A stretch of 64,000 nt of DNA from contig NZ_CP157210.1 of the NCBI RefSeq assembly GCF_046736345.1, positions 1,860,001-1,924,000 of the forward strand. The letters run 5' to 3'. The notes under the pieces are model-generated. The model saw only the letters and a program-made list of their open reading frames with translations. It did not search any database and had not been told where the DNA came from. This document shows, in pieces, positions 53,446 to 61,833 of this stretch (positions are counted from its first letter, which is position 1; each line of letters opens with the position of its first letter). Origin of the DNA: Hyphococcus formosus. GTDB taxonomy: Bacteria > Pseudomonadota > Alphaproteobacteria > Caulobacterales > Parvularculaceae. A program made the position numbers and the translations under genes.

Positions 53446-54083
53446 TGGCTTGGGATCGGAATCAAATGGCCGAACGGGCCGCAAAAGAATTGCAAGATGG
53501 GTTTTACGTCAATCTAGGCATTGGCATCCCTACGCTTGTCGCTAATTACATTCCGGAAGGCGTCGATGTAACGCTTCAATCGGAAAACGGTATGTTGGGA
53601 ATGGGACCATTTCCGTATGAGGACGAAGTCGACCCCGACCTTATCAATGCTGGCAAGCAAACCATTACGGAACTTCGCCGGACATCTTATTTCTCAAGTG
53701 CTGACAGTTTTGGCATGATCCGGGGCGGTCACATTGATCTGTCAATTCTTGGCGCAATGGAAGTCTCGGAGAATGGCGACCTCGCGAACTGGATGATTCC
53801 AGGCAAGATGGTCAAGGGCATGGGCGGCGCAATGGATCTTGTTGCCGGGGTTAAACGCGTTGTTGTCGTAATGGATCACGCGTCAAAATCAGGTGCACCA
53901 AAGCTTCTACACGAATGCTCACTGCCGCTGACCGGCAAACAAGTTGTTGATATGGTGATCACCAATCTCGGTGTCTTTGAAATCAAGGATGGCGAGGGCA
54001 TGTCCCTGACAGAGCTTGCTCCGGGCGTCACCATTGATGAAGTGAAATCCCTAACGGAAGCCGATTTTAAAGTGGCAGTCTAA
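53445..54083 (+). CDS. scoB: 3-oxoacid CoA-transferase subunit B
   Basis: 212 residues. The catalytic glutamate is in the family motif LQSENGMLGMGPFP, and VNLGIGIPTLVANYIP marks the B subunit. Its ATG overlaps the last base of the scoA stop, indicating coupled translation. The stop immediately abuts that of the convergent HxlR regulator gene. Confidence 0.95.
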   Translation: MAWDRNQMAERAAKELQDGFYVNLGIGIPTLVANYIPEGVDVTLQSENGMLGMGPFPYEDEVDPDLINAGKQTITELRRTSYFSSADSFGMIRGGHIDLSILGAMEVSENGDLANWMIPGKMVKGMGGAMDLVAGVKRVVVVMDHASKSGAPKLLHECSLPLTGKQVVDMVITNLGVFEIKDGEGMSLTELAPGVTIDEVKSLTEADFKVAV

Positions 54084-54791
54084 TTACGACGCCACCGCGA
54101 TCTCTTCCATCGCACGTTTCTTGTGATCGCCACCTTCATGAACAATTATTTTCAGAAGGTGTGCGATCACTTTTTCGTCGCCTGACAATTTCATATTTTT
54201 CTTTGCCTCGGCAAGAGACTTCTCACCGCGGAATGATTGCATAATCGTTGCAACATCAGAGACAAGGGTTGCAACCGCTGGTACGTCCGCACCGCGCCTG
54301 CAAACCATTTCACCATTCATATTGTAAACAGTGTACGGAAAATCATCCACAATCACATGTGCGACGTAATTGATCGTATGCTCGGGACATAGGCCCGCAA
54401 ACATCTCAATCGCCAATACGACTGAGTCAGGTTGTAGATTGTCCGTATAGATGCACTCCCGAGCCGGAGAAGATTCCGGTTTTTCCATGAAATAGAGGAT
54501 CGACCATTTCATAAGAGAACGGACAGTGGAACGAAGCCCCTCGCCCATGACGGTAAGTCGGTACCGGGTCTTGTTATCGCCTTGGCCAGGCGCTTCGATC
54601 AGGTCCGCCTCTTCAAGTTCCTTTAACCGCTTACTCAGAAGATTAGCGCCAATCCCGGGCAGCCCAGCCTGCAGATCGCCAAATCGCTGCGGCCCTAAAA
54701 ACAGCTCCCGCAAGATCAGCAGGGTCCACCGCTCGCCCAAAAGGTCGAGCGCGTGCGCCAAAATGCAGTCCTGATTATAGGTTCGCGCCAT
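54084..54791 (-). CDS. HxlR-family regulator with SCP2-like C-terminal domain
   Basis: About 235 residues from ATG 54791 (MARTYNQDC); the open frame extends to 54848. The first about 100 residues are a winged helix of the HxlR family (CILAHALDLLGERWTLLILR ... GIGANLLSKRLKELEEADLI), including the conserved Cys near the N-terminus that can act as a redox or electrophile sensor. The C-terminal half (CRRGADVPAVATLVSD ... LAEAKKNMKLSGDEKVIAHL) resembles an SCP2-like lipid-binding domain, a known partner of HxlR proteins. It lies beside a perfect inverted repeat that may be its own operator and is convergent with scoAB. Target genes are unknown. Confidence 0.85.
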   Translation of the reverse strand: MARTYNQDCILAHALDLLGERWTLLILRELFLGPQRFGDLQAGLPGIGANLLSKRLKELEEADLIEAPGQGDNKTRYRLTVMGEGLRSTVRSLMKWSILYFMEKPESSPARECIYTDNLQPDSVVLAIEMFAGLCPEHTINYVAHVIVDDFPYTVYNMNGEMVCRRGADVPAVATLVSDVATIMQSFRGEKSLAEAKKNMKLSGDEKVIAHLLKIIVHEGGDHKKRAMEEIAVAS

Positions 54792-54856
54792 AAAATTCCT
54801 CCGCCGTAATTCGGGCTTTTTCTGCCAAGTTACTACTATTGCTGGCATTTTGTTAT

Positions 54857-54877
54857 GCGTTTAAAAAAATTAAACGC
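54857..54877. promoter_or_regulatory. Perfect 8 bp inverted repeat between HxlR gene and small secreted protein gene
   Basis: GCGTTTAA and TTAAACGC flank an AAAAA spacer. The repeat sits 65 bases before the HxlR start and just upstream of a -35 box for the secreted-protein gene. Its position in the shared regulatory region makes it a good operator candidate for the adjacent HxlR protein. Confidence 0.6.
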
Positions 54878-54892
54878 TAGCACCGAATATAT

Positions 54893-54920
54893 TTGACACT
54901 TCATTTTTATATAGTAAAGT
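54893..54920 (+). promoter_or_regulatory. Sigma-70-type promoter of the small secreted protein gene
   Basis: A consensus TTGACA (54893-54898) is followed after 16 bases by TAAAGT (54915-54920); an overlapping TATAGT at 54910 is too close. Initiation near 54927 would give a leader of about 60 bases. A GGAG lies about 8 bases before the ATG at 54988. Confidence 0.6.
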
Positions 54921-54987
54921 CTTTCTTGTTATCAAACGGCGAAAAAAGTTTTGTCACTCGTCGTTATCCCTGAAACGGAGAAACCCT

Positions 54988-55269
54988 ATGTTTAACAAAA
55001 CTGTAGTCGGCCTTGCGTTGAGTTCAGCCCTTTTCGTCGCCGCTCCAGCGTTTGCAGGCGATTGGACAGAAACTGTTGGTTTGTGCGCAGCTGCGGCCGA
55101 AGCCGAAGGTGCAGTCGCTGCTGACGAATATCGTGCAAAATTCTTGTACGGGTCTGGTGCCTCGACAAAAAAAGTTGCGATCGAAATGACTGCGAATGAC
55201 GGAAATGTCGTCAAAGCAGAATGCAAAATCCGCCGTGGCAAAGTCACGAGCATCGATATCAAAGCCTAA
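54988..55269 (+). CDS. Small secreted protein of unknown function
   Basis: 93 residues. The N-terminus is a clear signal peptide (MFNKTVVGLALSSALFVAAP) with an A-F-A cleavage site before GDWTE, so a mature protein of about 70 residues enters the periplasm. It contains two Cys (LCAAAA and AECKI) that could form a disulfide, and a C-terminal strand-like basic segment (CKIRRGKVTSIDIK). I do not recognise a family. It has its own promoter and terminator, so it is monocistronic and probably well expressed. Confidence 0.75.
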   Translation: MFNKTVVGLALSSALFVAAPAFAGDWTETVGLCAAAAEAEGAVAADEYRAKFLYGSGASTKKVAIEMTANDGNVVKAECKIRRGKVTSIDIKA

Positions 55270-55294
55270 CCTCGCTTCGATATCTCCCTAAACT

Positions 55295-55320
55295 AAGCGC
55301 CTCCCTAGGGGCGCTTTTTT
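55295..55320 (+). terminator. Intrinsic terminator after the small secreted protein
   Basis: AAGCGCC pairs with GGCGCTT around a short loop that can itself close with CC/GG pairs, followed by six T residues. It lies 25 bases after the stop at 55269 and 20 bases before the convergent MBL-fold gene ends. Confidence 0.9.
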
Positions 55321-55340
55321 CTTGTTCATATTTCCAGAAC

Positions 55341-56246
55341 TCAATCGCCGCTCAGCGAGCGATAGACCGTGCGAACCATTCTCTCACCATTGATAAATCC
55401 ACCGCCCCACTCGCCATTGAGATCACTCAATGGGTCATCGGCGACAATGGCGTCTTCTTCTAGGCCCGCATCAATGAGGGATTGAATGCGCTGGCGCACA
55501 TCCTTCAACATCGAGACTGTTCTTTCGAGATCAGCTTTATTTGCCAAGGGACCATGGCCGGGAATGATCATTGCATCACTATTGATCATACCGAGAACTT
55601 TTTCGTGGGTTTCGATATAGCCGTTCAGACTGCCGCCCGCACCGATGTCGATATAGGGGTATCCGCCATTGAAAAAGACATCTCCCATATGAACAACATT
55701 GGCGTCATTCATAAATATAATAGCGTCACCATCCGTATGCGCAGGGTTTGGATGCCACACGTAAATTTCCTGGTCGTTCCAATGAAACGTCAACGAATCT
55801 GAAAATGTAATCACCGGAAGCGCGTCAGGTGAAACCGCATCCGCTTCCTTGTCGCGCTTGAGAAGCCGTTGCCTGACATTATCATGAGCGACGATATGAG
55901 CACCCGCCTTGCCAAATGCCTCATTCCCGCCCGTGTGATCACCGTGATAATGGGTATTCAAAACGAAGGCGACGGGTTGGTCGGATTGAACTTTAATCGC
56001 CGCCATAATTTTATCGCTGAGCGGTGCGAACTGGTCGTCAATCACAAAGGGGCCATCCTCGCCAACCGACAGGCCAATATTACCGCCCGCTCCTTGCAGC
56101 ATGAAAATACCGTCCCCTAAGGAAATCGTTGTGATTTCGACCTTTGAGAAATCCCGTTGTGCATGCGCCGCACTTGGGGAAAGCGCGGCTAATGCAAAAG
56201 CCATAATAATTGCTGATGCCCCAATTCTGAAATCCCGTCCTGTCAT
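55341..56246 (-). CDS. Exported MBL-fold metallo-hydrolase
   Basis: 301 residues with a signal peptide (IIMAFALAALSPSAAHAQ) and a metallo-beta-lactamase fold. The zinc motif H-x-H-x-D-H is LNTHYHGDHTGGNE, with further ligands in NPAHTDGDAIIF and IIPGHGPLA. The layout resembles periplasmic subclass B-like or hydroxyacylglutathione-hydrolase-type members whose substrates vary widely; no resistance role can be claimed. It is divergent from aroG. Confidence 0.88.
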   Translation of the reverse strand: MTGRDFRIGASAIIMAFALAALSPSAAHAQRDFSKVEITTISLGDGIFMLQGAGGNIGLSVGEDGPFVIDDQFAPLSDKIMAAIKVQSDQPVAFVLNTHYHGDHTGGNEAFGKAGAHIVAHDNVRQRLLKRDKEADAVSPDALPVITFSDSLTFHWNDQEIYVWHPNPAHTDGDAIIFMNDANVVHMGDVFFNGGYPYIDIGAGGSLNGYIETHEKVLGMINSDAMIIPGHGPLANKADLERTVSMLKDVRQRIQSLIDAGLEEDAIVADDPLSDLNGEWGGGFINGERMVRTVYRSLSGD

Positions 56247-56407
56247 CGTTGTCCCCTTAGCTATTCCATCCGGTCACCATCATAGCATTTTATGCCCAAT
56301 AATCGAATTAGTGCGACCCAATAACCCGTTACTGACAAGGATTTGATGACTATTGTTGCGGCGCGGTGGCCATAGGGCTAAAGGGTCCCCGTTATGGAGT
56401 TATTGTG

Positions 56408-57766
56408 ATGAATTGGACGAAAGACAGCTGGCGTCAAAAGCCTGCCAAACATATACCGACGGACTATCCCGATCCTGCGGCACTTGAGGCCGTAGAAAAA
56501 GAACTAGAGGGTTATCCGCCGCTAGTGTTTGCTGGTGAAGCTCAAACCTTGAAAAGCGAATTGGCGAAGGTTACCCGCGGCGAGGCATTTTTGCTTCAGG
56601 GCGGTGATTGCGCTGAAAGCTTTAAGGAATTTCACGCGAATAATATTCGCGACACATTCCGGGTTCTGCTTCAGATGGCGGTTGTTCTGACCTTTGGCGC
56701 GGCTATGCCTGTTATCAAAGTGGGCCGGATTGCGGGCCAATTTGCCAAGCCGCGTTCATCGCCCACTGAGACCATTGATGGCGTCACCCTGCCTAGCTAT
56801 CGCGGTGACAATATCAACGGCATTGAATTTGACGAGGCCGCACGTGCCCCTGACCCGCAGCGCCTATTGCGGGCCTACGGTCAAGCGGCAGCGACCCTAA
56901 ATTTGATCCGCGCCTTCGCAACAGGGGGCTATGCGGACCTTCACAATGTCCAAAAATGGAATCTGGAATTCGTTTCCGGCAATCCACAAGAAGGCCGTTA
57001 TCGCGCGCTTGCGGATAAAATCTCCGAAGCGATCACCTTTATGGAAGCTTGCGGGATAAACGGCTCAAGCGTTCGCGGCATAAGTGAAGTGGATTTTTAC
57101 ACGAGCCACGAAGCCCTGCTTTTGGGTTTTGAGAGCGCGATGACCAGAATCGACTCAATTTCCGGCAAATATTACGATACTTCAGCTCATATGCTTTGGA
57201 TCGGTGACCGGACACGTCAACCAGATGGCGCGCATGTCGAGTTCTGTCGGGGGGTCGAGAACCCGATTGGCATTAAATGTGGCCCGTCCCTCGATCCAGA
57301 TGAACTGATCGAGCTTTTAGATATATTGAACCCACAAAACGAGGCAGGACGAATTGTTCTGATCGCTCGCTTTGGTTCGGAAAAGGTCGAAGCCGGATTG
57401 CCGCCGCTTGTTCGAAAGGTGTTATCAGAAGGGCGCAAGGTCGTTTGGTCCTCCGACCCAATGCACGGCAATATCATTAAAACCGGGCAAGGTTTTAAGA
57501 CACGTCCGTTCGATGCAATTCTTTCAGAAGTAGGAACATTTTTTGACGTTTGTCGCGCCGAAGGTGCCATCCCCGGCGGTGTTCATTTTGAAATGACCGG
57601 GCAAAACGTTACGGAATGTCTGGGTGGATCACAGGAAATATCCGAAGCAGACCTGCATTCGCGGTACCATACTCATTGCGACCCACGCCTAAATGCTAGC
57701 CAGGCACTCGACCTAGCCTTTATTTTGGCAGATCGATTTAAGGATAAGAGATCCTCAGTTTCATGA
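56408..57766 (+). CDS. Class II 3-deoxy-7-phosphoheptulonate (DAHP) synthase
   Basis: About 452 residues from ATG 56408, chosen because a GGAG lies 8 bases upstream; the open frame extends to 56366. This is the plant-type enzyme condensing phosphoenolpyruvate and erythrose 4-phosphate at the start of the shikimate pathway. Landmarks are FLLQGGDCAESF, PVIKVGRIAGQFAKPRS, HMLWIGDRTRQ, GIKCGPS and VVWSSDPMHGN with a metal ligand His. It is full length. The downstream region contains several palindromes and a long hairpin. Confidence 0.96.
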   Translation: MNWTKDSWRQKPAKHIPTDYPDPAALEAVEKELEGYPPLVFAGEAQTLKSELAKVTRGEAFLLQGGDCAESFKEFHANNIRDTFRVLLQMAVVLTFGAAMPVIKVGRIAGQFAKPRSSPTETIDGVTLPSYRGDNINGIEFDEAARAPDPQRLLRAYGQAAATLNLIRAFATGGYADLHNVQKWNLEFVSGNPQEGRYRALADKISEAITFMEACGINGSSVRGISEVDFYTSHEALLLGFESAMTRIDSISGKYYDTSAHMLWIGDRTRQPDGAHVEFCRGVENPIGIKCGPSLDPDELIELLDILNPQNEAGRIVLIARFGSEKVEAGLPPLVRKVLSEGRKVVWSSDPMHGNIIKTGQGFKTRPFDAILSEVGTFFDVCRAEGAIPGGVHFEMTGQNVTECLGGSQEISEADLHSRYHTHCDPRLNASQALDLAFILADRFKDKRSSVS

Positions 57767-57805
57767 TGAAAATGTCATCTATCTAGGTAGAGACTTTTCA
57801 TGAAA
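57759..57805. repeat. Two ATGAAA/TTTCAT palindromes after the DAHP synthase gene
   Basis: TTTCATGATGAAA (57759-57771, a 6-1-6 inverted repeat covering the DAHP synthase stop codon) and TTTCATGAAA (57796-57805, perfect 10 bp palindrome) repeat the same half-site 37 bases apart. They may be paired operator sites for the downstream oxidoreductase/aminotransferase operon. No T-run suggests they are not a terminator. Confidence 0.4.
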
Positions 57806-57826
57806 TTACCGGATATATAGTGTGAA

Positions 57827-57875
57827 CATGCTCTATGGCGTGCGGCCTTCCATTTTCCGCATGACATAGAGTATG
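57827..57875 (+). promoter_or_regulatory. Long hairpin covering the start codon of the oxidoreductase gene
   Basis: CATGCTCTATGGCGTGCGG (57827-57845) can pair with the right arm at 57857-57875 over 19 positions with one mismatch and two G-U pairs, around an 11-base loop. The right arm ends exactly with the ATG at 57873. In RNA this would bury the start codon. It could be a translational control element or an inverted-repeat operator. Confidence 0.5.
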
Positions 57876-58895
57876 ACTGTATCCGGATCCAACAGGTCCG
57901 CTCAGTTCAACGGCGCGGGGGCGCAAACGGGGGACTTACCTGTGACCACAAGTTTGAGTGTAGGCGTGGCCGGTGCCGGCGTCTTCGGCGGCTACCATGC
58001 GGCAAAATATGACGCCAACCCCCATGCGCGCCTAAACGCGATTTTTGACATCGACCACAACCGCGCCCAAGCTCTTGGGTCCCGTTTCGCGGCCCCAGCT
58101 TTCTCCAATTTTGAGCAATTTCTGGATGCCGGACTTGATGCAGTCATTATTGCAGCCCCGGCCACAGCCCATTTTGAATTAGCCGAGAGTGCGCTGAGCG
58201 CTGGGATGCACGTCTTTGTTGAAAAGCCGATCTCGCTGGAACCCGAAGACGCAGACCGTCTTATTTCGATTGCAGAGGAAAAGGCGCGCATTCTACAGGT
58301 CGGCCATCAGGAGCGGTATGTTGCGGCGACCGCCGGTCTTTTCAACCGAAAGCGCTCCCCTATCAAAATCGACTGCATCCGAGGCACCGGTGCGTCAGGC
58401 CGTTGCGAAGACGTTTCGGTCATTCTCGACCTCATGGTCCACGACATCGATATTGTTCGTAAGCTGACGGGTGCAGAAATCAAAAATGTTTCGGCAAATG
58501 GAACCCCACACGAAGCAAGTGCTGACCTCACCTTGAGCAACGACACGATTGTTTCACTCAAGGCAAGTCGTCGCGCAAGTGCACCGCAACGACGCATGAC
58601 GCTTGTTTATCAAGACGGCATTATCGATTTCGACTTTATAAATCGCGAAATCAGCAACACGACGCCGGTTGCAATCGAACTTGACTTCGATCAGGAAAAC
58701 GCGCCCCTCGCCTTGCGTGACCCGCTTTCTTTTGGTGCAAATGAATTTGTCGAAGCGGCACTGAATGGACGGCAGCCTATTGTGAGCGGTGCTGACGGTC
58801 GTGAAGCTGTGGCATGGGCTAGAATGATCGAGAAAAGTGCGGGCATTTATGCCCAAGGGCTTGAAGACAACCTCCTTGAAAGAAAGCGTGCATGA
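57873..58895 (+). CDS. Gfo/Idh/MocA-family sugar dehydrogenase
   Basis: 340 residues. After about 28 variable residues comes the Rossmann motif VGVAGAGVFGGYHAAKY, then the VFVEKPISLEP strand with catalytic Lys and the DLMVHDIDIVRKL dehydrogenase helix. It overlaps an aminotransferase gene by 4 bases, the combination seen in WbpB/WbpE-type pathways where a UDP-sugar is oxidised at C3 and then aminated. That makes a 3-amino sugar nucleotide the likely product, but the donor is not proven. ATG 57873 is used; GTG at 57942 is an alternative start closer to the family beginning. Confidence 0.88.
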   Translation: MTVSGSNRSAQFNGAGAQTGDLPVTTSLSVGVAGAGVFGGYHAAKYDANPHARLNAIFDIDHNRAQALGSRFAAPAFSNFEQFLDAGLDAVIIAAPATAHFELAESALSAGMHVFVEKPISLEPEDADRLISIAEEKARILQVGHQERYVAATAGLFNRKRSPIKIDCIRGTGASGRCEDVSVILDLMVHDIDIVRKLTGAEIKNVSANGTPHEASADLTLSNDTIVSLKASRRASAPQRRMTLVYQDGIIDFDFINREISNTTPVAIELDFDQENAPLALRDPLSFGANEFVEAALNGRQPIVSGADGREAVAWARMIEKSAGIYAQGLEDNLLERKRA

Positions 58896-60055
58896 CAAGC
58901 GTCATCAATTTAAATCCATCCGCGAAGAAAAAGTTCGACGATATTGCATTTATCGATCTTGTCGCGCAGCAAAAGCGCATCAGGCCTGCAATCGAAAAAC
59001 GTCTTCAGGCGGTTCTCGACCACGGGCGATATATCGCTGGCCCAGAAATTGACGAACTGGAAGCTTTACTTTCTGAACGCACAGGCGCGCCAACTGTAAT
59101 TAGCTGCGCCAGCGGCACAGCAGCACTCATTATCCCCCTACTTGCCCGTGGGGTTGGGCGCGGTGACGCGGTGTTTCTTCCGGCGTTCACCTATAACGCA
59201 ACAGCGAATGCCGTTCTCCTGTGTGGCGCGACCCCTGTTTTCGTCGATATTGATCCAGACAGTTTCAATATCGACCCGGTCGACCTTGATCACAGAATTG
59301 CGGCGGTTCGCGCGGAAGGTGAATTACGGCCCCGGGCGATTATTCCGGTCGATTTATTTGGCTCGCCTGCTGACTACAACGCTATTCATACAATTGCTAA
59401 ACGAGATGACTTGTTCGTTCTTGCCGACGGCGCTCAGAGCTTTGGCGGCGAATTGAACGGTACGAAAGTTGGCGCACTGGCTCCCGCTACGGGCACAAGT
59501 TTCTTCCCCGGCAAGGCATTGGGTGCTTATGGCGATGCGGGCGCAATTTTCAGCATGAACACGCATGACCGTGAACGCTGGGCTTCTATACGGTGGCACG
59601 GTACCGATGACTCCCGTCGCGAGTCGGTCCGTGTCGGATTTAATGGCCGTATGGATAGCTTTCAGGCCGGTATCTTGCTCGAAAAACTTTCTATTTTCGA
59701 TGATGAATTAGAGACACGTCGCCAGATCGCCTCTGTTTATAATGACAAGCTTCAATCCGTCGCGAAGCCGCAAGTCCACGGCAAGGGCGCAAGTTCTGGG
59801 TATGGGTATTATTCGCTTAGAGTGAAGAACCGCGATGAAGCCGTCGAGAAGCTCAAGGCCAGAGGGGTTCCGACCGCGATTTATTATTCTAATCCGCTAC
59901 ATCTAATGCCGGCATTTGCTGATCACGCGCCCGTCAACGGCCTTCCGCATACGGAAATGGTAGCAAATGAGATATTCTCTTTGCCCATGCATCCCTATCT
60001 AAGCGATGCGCAAGTCGAATATATCTGCGAGACCGTATTAGAAGTTTGCGCCTAA
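58892..60055 (+). CDS. DegT/DnrJ/EryC1-family PLP sugar aminotransferase
   Basis: 387 residues of the sugar-nucleotide aminotransferase family. The N-terminal FIDLVAQQKRIRPAIEKRL, the ISCASGTAALIIPL cofactor loop, LADGAQSFGG and the PLP-lysine motif SFFPGKALGAYGDAGAI are typical. It transfers an amino group from glutamate to a keto-sugar nucleotide, most likely the product of the overlapping dehydrogenase (inference). Its stop is 7 bases from that of the convergent Kef-type gene. Confidence 0.93.
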   Translation: MTSVINLNPSAKKKFDDIAFIDLVAQQKRIRPAIEKRLQAVLDHGRYIAGPEIDELEALLSERTGAPTVISCASGTAALIIPLLARGVGRGDAVFLPAFTYNATANAVLLCGATPVFVDIDPDSFNIDPVDLDHRIAAVRAEGELRPRAIIPVDLFGSPADYNAIHTIAKRDDLFVLADGAQSFGGELNGTKVGALAPATGTSFFPGKALGAYGDAGAIFSMNTHDRERWASIRWHGTDDSRRESVRVGFNGRMDSFQAGILLEKLSIFDDELETRRQIASVYNDKLQSVAKPQVHGKGASSGYGYYSLRVKNRDEAVEKLKARGVPTAIYYSNPLHLMPAFADHAPVNGLPHTEMVANEIFSLPMHPYLSDAQVEYICETVLEVCA

Positions 60056-60062
60056 TTTCGCG

Positions 60063-61805
60063 TTACTTATCTTTTTGCGAATAGGCTTTGTGAATGAGGT
60101 GCATGCCTGCTTCAGGCCCCTCATCAATTTGTGCCAACAGACGCTCTCGATCCAGCGACCGAAATTGTTGAATATAATCTTCGATGACATTGTCGTCATA
60201 CCCCATTCGCTCAAGCGCTTCCCGCGCCATGAGAATGCTCGATTCCAGCGTTTCACGAACAATTACGTCTGGTCCTAATTTTCTAAGCTCGATTTCATGC
60301 ATCCGGTCATGCGCACAGGCAATGATCGTGACATTAGGCAAGCTCGCGCGGAGTGCGATGGTCGCGTGATTTACCGACTCCGGATCGTCCATACAAAGAA
60401 TGATCGTCTGCGCCTCTGCGGCTCCGGCATTCATCAACATATCAAGGCGCGAACCATCGCCAAAATAGACCTTAAATCCAAACCGTTCAGCATTGCGAAT
60501 ATGTTGCGGATTGCGGTCGATCGCGACGATATCGACGCCAGAGTTTTGGAGAACCTGAGAAACAATCTGCCCCATACGTCCAAAGCCGACAATAATCGCA
60601 TGATCTCGGCCAGCCTCGGGTCCCAATAAGTCATCGCCCACATCAGGTGCGCTATCAGCCATTCGATTGCCGATTGCCACCAATGCCGGCGTCAACATCA
60701 TTGAAAGCGTCACGATCGCCGACATCAAATTAGCTTGAATACCCGTAAACATTGCCGACCCGACACCTAATGTCACGACAACAAATGAAAACTCCCCGCC
60801 CTGCGATAAGGTCGCCGCAGTACGCAAGGCGTTTTTCTGATTTGCGCCCATAAGTCGGCAGAGCATGAAGAGAATCATTGATTTCAAGACGACCAAACCA
60901 AGGGCCCCGCCAAGAACGATCAACCAGTATTCTGCGATAATACCGAGGTCGAGCCCCAAACCAATCGAGATGAAAAAGAGACCCAAGAGCAACCCTCGAA
61001 AGGGCTCAATATCAGTTTCTATTTGGTGCTTAAACGAGGACTCGGATAACAATACCCCAGCAAGAAAAGCCCCGAGCGCCATAGAAAGCCCGGCCCATGC
61101 AACGGCAATGGATGTCAGCGCAACAACAAGCAGAGCGGTTGCGGCAAAGGCTTCGCGCGAACCGGAGCCAGCGACCAACCGAAAAATTCGATCAAGGCCA
61201 AATTTGCCAATAATAATCACGGCACCGATCACACCGAGCGCTTTTATCGTGGCCCCCGTTGCATTGCCGTCTGCACCAACGCCGGCAAGCACCGGCACCG
61301 CCGCTAATAACGGAATGACCGCCAAATCTTGAAAAAGAAGAATCGAAAAAGATTGATTCCCATAGGCCGTATTTAACTCGCCACGATCTTTCAGCCATTG
61401 GAGCGCAAATGCCGTCGACGAGAAAGCTAACGAAAATCCTGCGATCACGGCCGCCTGTATTGGCATCACATTGGCGGATACGAAAAGACCCGCAATAACG
61501 ACACCAGTAAGTGCCATTTGCGCTGCCCCCAAACCGAAGATCTGGTGCCGCATTGACCACAAGCGGGAAAGCGAGAGCTCTAATCCGATAATAAAAAGAA
61601 AGAGAACAACCCCAAGCTCTGCAATGTGGAACACACCTTCCTGATGATGCAGAAGTTTGAGGCCGTAAGGACCAGCAATGACGCCAGCAGCCAAATATCC
61701 GAGGATTGAACCGAGTTTGAAACGATTGAACAAGGGAACCGCAACTGCCGCAGCGCCAAGATATGTTGCCGCTTCAACAAGAAAGGCGCTGTCGGTTCCC
61801 GCCAT
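60063..61805 (-). CDS. Kef-type monovalent cation:proton antiporter (CPA2) with TrkA-N domain
   Basis: 580 residues: about twelve helices of the Na+/H+-exchanger type up to residue about 390, then a cytoplasmic RCK/TrkA-N Rossmann domain (GFGRMGQIVSQVLQNSGVDI, CMDDPESVNHA). The exchanger half has ELGVVLFLFIIGLELSLSRL and ALAFSSTAFALQWL. KefB/KefC-type proteins export K+ for H+ and are gated by glutathione adducts; the ancillary quinone oxidoreductase is not next to it. Which of KefB or KefC it represents cannot be decided. Confidence 0.92.
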   Translation of the reverse strand: MAGTDSAFLVEAATYLGAAAVAVPLFNRFKLGSILGYLAAGVIAGPYGLKLLHHQEGVFHIAELGVVLFLFIIGLELSLSRLWSMRHQIFGLGAAQMALTGVVIAGLFVSANVMPIQAAVIAGFSLAFSSTAFALQWLKDRGELNTAYGNQSFSILLFQDLAVIPLLAAVPVLAGVGADGNATGATIKALGVIGAVIIIGKFGLDRIFRLVAGSGSREAFAATALLVVALTSIAVAWAGLSMALGAFLAGVLLSESSFKHQIETDIEPFRGLLLGLFFISIGLGLDLGIIAEYWLIVLGGALGLVVLKSMILFMLCRLMGANQKNALRTAATLSQGGEFSFVVVTLGVGSAMFTGIQANLMSAIVTLSMMLTPALVAIGNRMADSAPDVGDDLLGPEAGRDHAIIVGFGRMGQIVSQVLQNSGVDIVAIDRNPQHIRNAERFGFKVYFGDGSRLDMLMNAGAAEAQTIILCMDDPESVNHATIALRASLPNVTIIACAHDRMHEIELRKLGPDVIVRETLESSILMAREALERMGYDDNVIEDYIQQFRSLDRERLLAQIDEGPEAGMHLIHKAYSQKDK

Positions 61806-61833
61806 AATATTTAACTCGGCCTTTCTTTGCTGA

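Noticed and set aside
55341..56246. MBL-fold gene as an antibiotic-resistance carbapenemase
   Set aside because: Only the general zinc motif is visible; the superfamily is functionally wide and no resistance context exists.
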